Source: WTFV01 sp965203525
GTDB taxonomy: Bacteria; Acidobacteriota; Vicinamibacteria; Vicinamibacterales; UBA8438
DNA: 64,000 nucleotides
NCBI GenBank assembly: GCA_965203525.1
Contig: OZ241898.1
Coordinates: forward strand, 1,674,001-1,738,000
Direction: 5' to 3'
A program made the translations under genes and the position numbers. Shown piece by piece: positions 55,634-61,249 of the stretch (the first letter of the stretch is position 1; each line of letters opens with the position of its first letter). Under the pieces are notes generated by a model that searched no databases, was not told the origin of the DNA, and was given only the letters and a program-made list of their open reading frames with translations.

Positions 55634-55954
55634 TCAACTGAAGCACAAGGCGCAACTGATCAGGGTGGACGCGCACTTGCTGAACGGGCGGGTGCCGCCG
55701 GCGACCGCGGCAAGGTCCTCTTCCGCCAGGGCGCTGTTCGGATCGGGCGGCATGACGAGGTTGAAGGTCTCCGCCGTGTTCGCGACGATCCGCACGTCGT
55801 GTTCCGGCGACATGTGGATGCCGTGCTCGGACAGCACGGCGCGGGGCTCGGTCTCGGCCCGTGCGCGCAGTTCCGGATTTTCCTGGTACTTCCGGGTGAA
55901 GTTGGAGAACTGCGCCATCTCGTCGGACTGCACGAGTGCGTCAAGGTCGTTCAT
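55634..55954 (-). CDS. NHLP-leader RiPP precursor 6
   Basis: The 106-residue precursor differs from precursor 5 at only a handful of positions. In the leader MPPEHD becomes MSPEHD and ADED becomes AEED; the core is TRPFS followed by KCASTLISCALCFS. The core change N to R, L to F near the start leaves the Cys/Ser/Thr pattern untouched. The same ribosome site and upstream block as precursor 5 are present. Confidence 0.93.
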   Translation of the reverse strand: MNDLDALVQSDEMAQFSNFTRKYQENPELRARAETEPRAVLSEHGIHMSPEHDVRIVANTAETFNLVMPPDPNSALAEEDLAAVAGGTRPFSKCASTLISCALCFS

Positions 55955-56117
55955 CGCCAGCCTCCTCGGTGAGCGGATGACGCAGTATACCCCCCGCCGC
56001 GGGCCGGCCGATCCGGCCGCGGGCGCGACGGCAGGACGCTCCGGCAGCGGCGGTGACGGGCGAATCTCCCGGCGCTCGGGCCGGGGCCGCCCGGCGGCGT
56101 CGGGACCCTGTACGGAA
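55955..56117 (-). promoter_or_regulatory. Conserved 5' block of precursor 6
   Basis: Minus-strand TATACT is at 55984-55989 and the CCGTACAGGG dyad lies near 56104-56114. The rest of the gap up to the epimerase stop (56118-56368) is gene-free and includes a 42-bp repeat pair. Confidence 0.6.
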
Positions 56118-56208
56118 GCCACCTCCCGCCGGACGCCCCGCCCGGCCCGGTCGAGCCGGCGCGCGCGAGTCGGACGGGCACGTACGGAGCCGCCCCCGCC
56201 GAACGCCC

Positions 56209-56323
56209 TGCCCGGCGGGATTCGACCCCGGACGACGGGGCCGTCCGCCGTCGGTCGACGGGGCGAGCAGGTGCGCGCAGGTGCCCGGCGGGGTCCGACC
56301 CCGGACGGCGGGGTCCGTCCGCC
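56209..56323. repeat. 42-bp direct repeat, 73-bp offset
   Basis: Copies at 56209-56250 and 56282-56323 share TGCCCGGCGGG, CGACCCCGGACG and CCGTCCGCCG, with several mismatches. A related single copy lies 3' of radical SAM gene 1 near 53100-53145. The site is between precursor 6 and radical SAM gene 2. Confidence 0.75.
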
Positions 56324-56368
56324 GGGGGTCCGGCCGCCGCGGCTGCGCGGAGACCGCCCGGCTGCCGC

Positions 56369-57832
56369 TCACGGCCGGGGGCCGGCCGTCTCTTGCGCGT
56401 CGGCGAGGGCGCAGACCGGCTCGATCAGCACGCCCTGGCGCCAGAGCGAGGCCATGTCCAGGCGGACGAGGCGGGGCGCGACGCCGAATCGGCCGGCGAC
56501 CGCCCCCACCGCGTCCTCCACGCCGGCGCCGCCGCGGAAGGCGTCGGCGAGGGCCGGCAGGTGGCCGAGGCCGCGCGGCGCCCGGAACGTCACCGCGTGG
56601 CCGCCGCCGGCGGCGCGGGCCGCGCGGGGACTCGCGCCGTCCGCCGCGACCGTCACCCCGCGCTGGAGCGCGAGCCGCGCCGGCGGATCCGGCGTCACGT
56701 GGCGGGCGGCCAGCCGGCCGACGGCGCGGGCGAACCCGCCGGCGTCCTCGTACCGCTCCTCGCCGAAGACGACGTAGCCGTCCGGCCAGCGGTCGGAGCA
56801 GGGCTCGGGGGAGATCAGGCGCACCCGGCCCACGGCCGGCTCGATCAGGAACCCGGAGACGCAGGCGATGGTGCGGTGCGTGACCTGCCCGGGGTCGGCC
56901 CCCGCCCGGCGCAACTTGTCCCGTTCGTGCTCCGCCAGCTCCGGACGCCGCCGCGCCGCCTCGCGGGCGTGCCCCGTCTCGGCGAGCGCCAGCACCGATT
57001 CGCGGTTCAGCGCGACCAGGTCGACGTCGGCGAGCTCCTCGGCGGAGAACTCCGCGTGGATCTGCTCCAGCCGCCGCCGGGTGACCGCCGAGAAGCGCAC
57101 CACGGGGTACGGGTAGTCGCGGGACCGGGCCAGCGCCAGCAGGCGCCGGGTGCGGGCGGGGTCGGCGAGCGGCGCCGCCGTCGTCGTGTTCGGAAACCGC
57201 CCCAGCAGCCGCCGGAAGGCCTCCGCGTGCGCCTCGTAGTCCGGATGGTCCAGCGGATCGGTGGCCCAGTACAGCACCCCCCGCGCCGCGCGCGCCCCGA
57301 ACAGGTCGCCGAGCGCGCCCAGCATCCGTTCCCAGGCGGCGAGGTCCGTCGGCGGAACCTCCGCCAGCGGCTGCGCGGAGACGCCGCAGAACCAGCAGCG
57401 GAGGGAGCAGCCGCGGGTGAGCTCGACGGCGAACGGCAGGTGCAGGTTCATCGGGGCGGCGACCGCACCCAGCGCGAAGGCGCACCGCGCGCGCTGCCGC
57501 GCCAGCCAGGGCTGCCAGGGCCCGGCGGCCCCGTCGTCGTCGGCGCAGAAGTCCAGATAGGCCTGGCCGCGCTCGTGCATGCGCCGCCAGCCGCCGGCCT
57601 CGGGGGAACCGCCGGCGGGCGGCGCGCCGCCGCGCCACAGGAAGGCGAGCGCCTCCGGGTCGACGTCGACGCCCAGGGCGGCGACGGCGGCGCCGGGGGC
57701 GTCGCGCAGGGCGGCGCGGAAGCGGTCGTCCCCCATCCAGCGCTCGCAGAAGCGCTTGACGTGCGCGTCGGTCCGCGCGTCGCCCTCCGCCGGCGCGCGG
57801 TCTTCCGGCGCGGGCCGCGGCTCCGGAGCCAT
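56369..57832 (-). CDS. PoyD-like radical SAM peptide epimerase 2
   Basis: The 487-residue enzyme carries GCSLRCWFCGVSAQP (CxxxCxxC, about residue 140), VLYWATDPLDHPDYEAHAEA and RFPNTTTAAPLADPARTRRL, as in epimerase 1. It would bind a 4Fe-4S cluster, cleave SAM and epimerise residues in the core. The N-terminus (HVKRFCERWMGDDRFRAALR) again resembles a leader helix. It starts three bases after the LanM-like stop, so translation is coupled. Two copies may serve different precursor groups or be redundant. Confidence 0.9.
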   Translation of the reverse strand: MAPEPRPAPEDRAPAEGDARTDAHVKRFCERWMGDDRFRAALRDAPGAAVAALGVDVDPEALAFLWRGGAPPAGGSPEAGGWRRMHERGQAYLDFCADDDGAAGPWQPWLARQRARCAFALGAVAAPMNLHLPFAVELTRGCSLRCWFCGVSAQPLAEVPPTDLAAWERMLGALGDLFGARAARGVLYWATDPLDHPDYEAHAEAFRRLLGRFPNTTTAAPLADPARTRRLLALARSRDYPYPVVRFSAVTRRRLEQIHAEFSAEELADVDLVALNRESVLALAETGHAREAARRRPELAEHERDKLRRAGADPGQVTHRTIACVSGFLIEPAVGRVRLISPEPCSDRWPDGYVVFGEERYEDAGGFARAVGRLAARHVTPDPPARLALQRGVTVAADGASPRAARAAGGGHAVTFRAPRGLGHLPALADAFRGGAGVEDAVGAVAGRFGVAPRLVRLDMASLWRQGVLIEPVCALADAQETAGPRP

Positions 57833-57835
57833 CGG

Positions 57836-60361
57836 CTAGCGGGCCGGCGCTTCGCGCGCCAGATGCAGGAAGCGGACGGCCAGGGCGGGCAGCCCGTCGA
57901 TGCCCGACAGGTTGTGCCGGTCGTCCAGCCACGCCGCGGCGAACCAGCTTCCGTGCCGGTCGCGGTCGCGGCGCATGCGCGCCGCCGCGAGCCGGTCGGG
58001 GCAGAGCGGCGCGGCGCGCTCCGGATCCAGCCAGGGGGCGAGCCGCGGCCGGGCGGAGGGGGCGTACTGCAGGTCCGGACCGTGCCGCGCCGGCGCAGGC
58101 TCGCCCAGCGCCGCGGCGGCCGCGCGCCAGCCGGCGAGGCCGGAGACGAAGTCGGCGCCCGACCACAGGCAGACGTCGCGGGAGGTCGCGCAACGGTAGA
58201 CCTCGCCGGCGAGCGGGCGCAGCTCGGGGTCGCCGGCCAGCGCGGCGACGAGTCCGCCGGCGCCGACGACGTGCCCCGCGCCCCCGCGCAGGGAGCGCTC
58301 CGCGACGTAGTCGATCCAGTCCCGCCCCGCGCCGGCGAGCGTCTCGCGGGCGAGCGCGGCCAGCTCCGGCCGCTCCAGGTCCGCGGCCAGCTCCCGTAGC
58401 GCCAGGGCCAGGCCGGCCCGCCCCGACAGGACGTCGAAGTCGAGCGGCCCCACGGTCCGGGTCCCGGCGAAGACGTCGTGGAGCACGCCGATCCAGGTGG
58501 GCGCGCCCCGTTCGTCCCGCACCGCCAGGCGGACCACCGCCGACGCGATCTCGCCGGCCCAGGCGCGCAGGTCGTCCGGACCGGCCGGCGGCAGCCGCGC
58601 GCGCGTCGGCCGGCGGCGCGGCGGGTTGCCTTCCCGGAACCCGAACCCCGTGCGCAGCCACGCGAGCCGCTCCTCGTCGGGCCGGCCGGCGAGTGTCCGG
58701 AGCGTGGCGCGGACGCCGTCGATCGCGTCCTGATCGTAGAAGGCCGGCCGCCGCTCCCCCTCGACGCCGCACAGATCCCGCGCGCCGAGACGCGCCTGGA
58801 ACAGCGGCACGTCGAAGCGCCGCATGTCGCGCACGGCCGCCTCGCGGAGCGCGCCGGTCACGTCGCTCCGGTCCGCGAGCGCGGCGTGCAGCACGGCCTC
58901 GCGCCAGACGCCGTCGGACAGGTGGCGCGGCAGGCACGACTCCCGGATCACCCGGTAGCAGGTGAAGGTGTCGATGCGGATGATCCGCACCGGCGCGTCG
59001 GCCACCCGCCGCAGCCGGCCGGCGACGCGCGCCTGCCGCTCCGGTTCGGCCAGCGCGCGGGCCGCCCGCAGGTAGCCCGCCTCGAACGCGTCGAAGTGGT
59101 CCGCCGCGTCGGCCGGCGTCCCGTCCGCGTAGCGCGCGGCGAAGCCGTCCGCCCGCCACGAGAGCAGGCCGCCGCCCCCCTCGGGGTCGGCCAGCGGCGT
59201 CGGGCGCAGGCCGGGACGCGCCAGACAGCCGATGTCGGTCGGGTCTTCGCCGTCGCGGGTCGGTATCGGGGACGGCAGGATGCGGGCGCCGAGCGGGTTC
59301 GCCCGGACGGCCGCGGACGGCTCCGGGGCGAGCGGGCGGAGCCCGTCCGGCCAGTCCAGCGGCGGTTGCACGGCGGTCTCGAAATCGATGAACCGCGGGG
59401 TCGCGCCGTCGGCGATCAGGTTGTCCAGCCAGAAGTCGTTGCCGCTGAGGGCTTCCAGAAGCGCCAGCCAGCCCCCCAGCGCTCCGAAGAAGGCGTCGGC
59501 TTCGCCGGCCGCGGCGATCGGCCGCGGCGCGCGCACCGGCTCCCAGGCGTAGCCGTCCCGCGTGATCGGATCCGGGGGCGCGAGTCCGCCGCCGAGGTCG
59601 CGGGCGAGGTCGCCGACCGCGGTGGCGACCCGCAGGTCCTTCGGTTTGTAGACGGCGGCGCCGCGCTCGAAACGGAGTATCGCGACCGACTGCCCGCCGG
59701 CGTGGGGGTCGCCGAGCCCCGCCTGGACGGCGGTCAGCGCCCCCGGGTCCCGGTCCCCGAAGACGCGCCGCGTCAGCAGCGCCCGGTCCGCCGCGGCGCG
59801 GCGGAGGGTCCGGACGAGGTCGGCGCGCCAGTCGGCGGCGATGCGGCCGAGCGCGAAGGCGAGGGCCGGGGCGCGGCGCAGACGCGCCGGCCAGGACGAC
59901 GACGCGCCCAGCCGTTTCTCCACGAAGAACGTCGGCCGGAGCGCGTCGCGCAGGCGGCCGGTCAGCCAGTCGAGCGGCCCGTCGAGCGCCTCCGGGGCGT
60001 GGGGCAGCCCGTCGGGCCACGCCGCCTCCACGTCGGCGCGGGCCCACCGCCGCACTTCGTCGAACGGCCGGGGGCCGTCCGTCAGTCTTTCGAGGATGGC
60101 GCGGAACGCGCGCGCCCAGTCCGGGTCGGGGCCTGCGAGCCGAACGTCGCGGAACCGGTCGAGCCAGGCGTCCGGGGCCAGCCCGATCGACTCGGCGTGG
60201 GCGTCCAGCGCCGCGCGCGACCCGAACGCCTCCACGAGCCGCTCCCGGCGCCGCGCCAGCACGTCCGCCGCGGTCTCGACCGGCTCGAAGACGCGCGCGT
60301 CGGCGCGCTCGGGCGGCGGCGCGGCGCGGGCGATGACGGCGTCGACTTCCCCGCGTTCCAT
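57836..60361 (-). CDS. LanM-like dehydratase with a degenerate cyclase domain
   Basis: The 841-residue protein has the kinase-like LanM dehydratase domain: VYKPKDL near 240, ALSGNDFWLDNLIADG near 305 and FIDFETAVQ near 320. It should phosphorylate and eliminate Ser/Thr to dehydroamino acids. The C-terminal 250 residues start like LanC (LDFDVLSGRAGLALALREL, later GADFVSGLAG) but lack the WCxG and CHG motifs that supply the zinc ligands, and are shorter than usual. Lanthionine formation by this protein is therefore doubtful, and it resembles a PoyF-type dehydratase. It lies 187 bp after precursor 7. Confidence 0.86.
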   Translation of the reverse strand: MERGEVDAVIARAAPPPERADARVFEPVETAADVLARRRERLVEAFGSRAALDAHAESIGLAPDAWLDRFRDVRLAGPDPDWARAFRAILERLTDGPRPFDEVRRWARADVEAAWPDGLPHAPEALDGPLDWLTGRLRDALRPTFFVEKRLGASSSWPARLRRAPALAFALGRIAADWRADLVRTLRRAAADRALLTRRVFGDRDPGALTAVQAGLGDPHAGGQSVAILRFERGAAVYKPKDLRVATAVGDLARDLGGGLAPPDPITRDGYAWEPVRAPRPIAAAGEADAFFGALGGWLALLEALSGNDFWLDNLIADGATPRFIDFETAVQPPLDWPDGLRPLAPEPSAAVRANPLGARILPSPIPTRDGEDPTDIGCLARPGLRPTPLADPEGGGGLLSWRADGFAARYADGTPADAADHFDAFEAGYLRAARALAEPERQARVAGRLRRVADAPVRIIRIDTFTCYRVIRESCLPRHLSDGVWREAVLHAALADRSDVTGALREAAVRDMRRFDVPLFQARLGARDLCGVEGERRPAFYDQDAIDGVRATLRTLAGRPDEERLAWLRTGFGFREGNPPRRRPTRARLPPAGPDDLRAWAGEIASAVVRLAVRDERGAPTWIGVLHDVFAGTRTVGPLDFDVLSGRAGLALALRELAADLERPELAALARETLAGAGRDWIDYVAERSLRGGAGHVVGAGGLVAALAGDPELRPLAGEVYRCATSRDVCLWSGADFVSGLAGWRAAAAALGEPAPARHGPDLQYAPSARPRLAPWLDPERAAPLCPDRLAAARMRRDRDRHGSWFAAAWLDDRHNLSGIDGLPALAVRFLHLAREAPAR

Positions 60362-60497
60362 AGCTCACGCCGCCCGCTGCCCGGCGCGCGTGCGCACGCC
60401 GCCGGGCCGGTCCGCGCACAAGACGGCCCGTGATGAAGTGCCCCGTTGCATTCCCGGTGCGACGCGGGGTTCCACCACGGGCTGAAGGGTGCGGCGC

Positions 60498-60534
60498 GAA
60501 GGCCGGGGAGGGCGGGCGCCCGCCCCCGGCCTTC
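60498..60534 (-). terminator. Strong stem-loop between precursor 7 and the LanM-like gene
   Basis: GAAGGCCGGGG pairs with CCCCGGCCTTC around a GGGCGGGC/GCCCGCC inner stem, giving a nearly uninterrupted hairpin 15 bp after the precursor stop. No T-run follows on the minus strand, so partial read-through into the enzyme genes is likely, as in many lantibiotic operons. The remaining sequence to 60361 holds no gene. Confidence 0.65.
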
Positions 60535-60548
60535 GGGGAATCATCGGA

Positions 60549-60878
60549 TCAGCTGGCGCAGGCGAAGCAGCTGAGGATGGTGCTCGCGGACTTGAACGAG
60601 CCGTCGGTCCGTTGTGCGGTGCTGCTTCCGCCGGCGACCGCCTCGATCTGGGCGTCGGCCAGCGCGCTGTTCGGATCGGGCGGCAGGACCATGTGGAAGG
60701 TCTCCGCCGTGTTCTCCGCGATCCGCACGTCGCGTCCCAGCGGGAGCTCGATGCCGTACTCGGAGAGTACGGCGCGCGGATCCGCTTCCGCCCGCGCCCG
60801 CAGCTTCGGATCCTCGCGGCAGTCCTGCGCGAGAGTCGCGGCCTTGTCCCTGATGCCCGCATCGAAGTCTTCACTCAT
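60549..60878 (-). CDS. NHLP-leader RiPP precursor 7
   Basis: The 109-residue precursor begins MSEDFDAGIRDKAATLAQDC, with leader segments CREDPKLRARAEADPRAVLS and VRIAENTAETFHMVLPPDPN, ending AVAGG. The core is the longest: SSTAQRTDGSF followed by KSASTILSCFACAS. It is the most diverged leader and sits alone upstream of the LanM-like gene, so it may be the original copy of the family. GGAGGTTTGGCG precedes the ATG. Confidence 0.92.
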   Translation of the reverse strand: MSEDFDAGIRDKAATLAQDCREDPKLRARAEADPRAVLSEYGIELPLGRDVRIAENTAETFHMVLPPDPNSALADAQIEAVAGGSSTAQRTDGSFKSASTILSCFACAS

Positions 60879-61249
60879 CGCCAAACCTCCTCTGCTCGGG
60901 TTGCGTGCCCGCCATGTCGCCGGCCGGGAACGCCCTCGCAAGAAAGATTCTCTACCGCCCCCCGCCGGCCGTCAACGCGTCCATGCGCCCGCAAACAGCG
61001 TCCGGACCCCGTTCGCGATCGTCGGGATGCGCCCCTGTACGGAAACCTGCCCGGCGTTCCGCTCCGCCCCGGCGGCCGCCCGCGCGATCGCGCGCGGCAC
61101 CGGTTCCGGATCCGGCCGCGTGTCCATCGAAGGGTACGAGCGGTTGGCGGAGGCTGCCCGGTGGGTCGCGGACTACCGCGCGGGAGCCGCGGCGTGATGC
61201 GACGACTCTGAACCGCGCCGGCACGTAGCAGTAGCGCAGGGGCGCCGGG
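60879..61249 (-). promoter_or_regulatory. Region upstream of precursor 7 with one GTAC dyad
   Basis: No gene is supported in this 371-bp stretch. Minus-strand GGTTTCCGTACAGGGGC near 61031-61047, about 155 bp before the precursor 7 start, repeats the element found at a similar distance before precursors 1, 4, 5 and 6. No TATACT block is present. On the plus strand a frame ending VSIEGYERLAEAARWVADYR before a stop at about 61197 looks like a protein tail, but has no credible beginning. Confidence 0.45.

Noticed and set aside
55941..60419. A 1492-codon open frame on the minus strand
   Set aside because: It is a GC-driven shadow of the LanM-like and radical SAM genes, which lie in other frames with clear motifs; its translation is Arg/Ala/Pro-rich without domains.
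60430..61197. Plus-strand frame ending VSIEGYERLAEAARWVADYR
   Set aside because: Only the last roughly 25 codons look like protein; the rest is antisense to precursor 7, and no start is credible.
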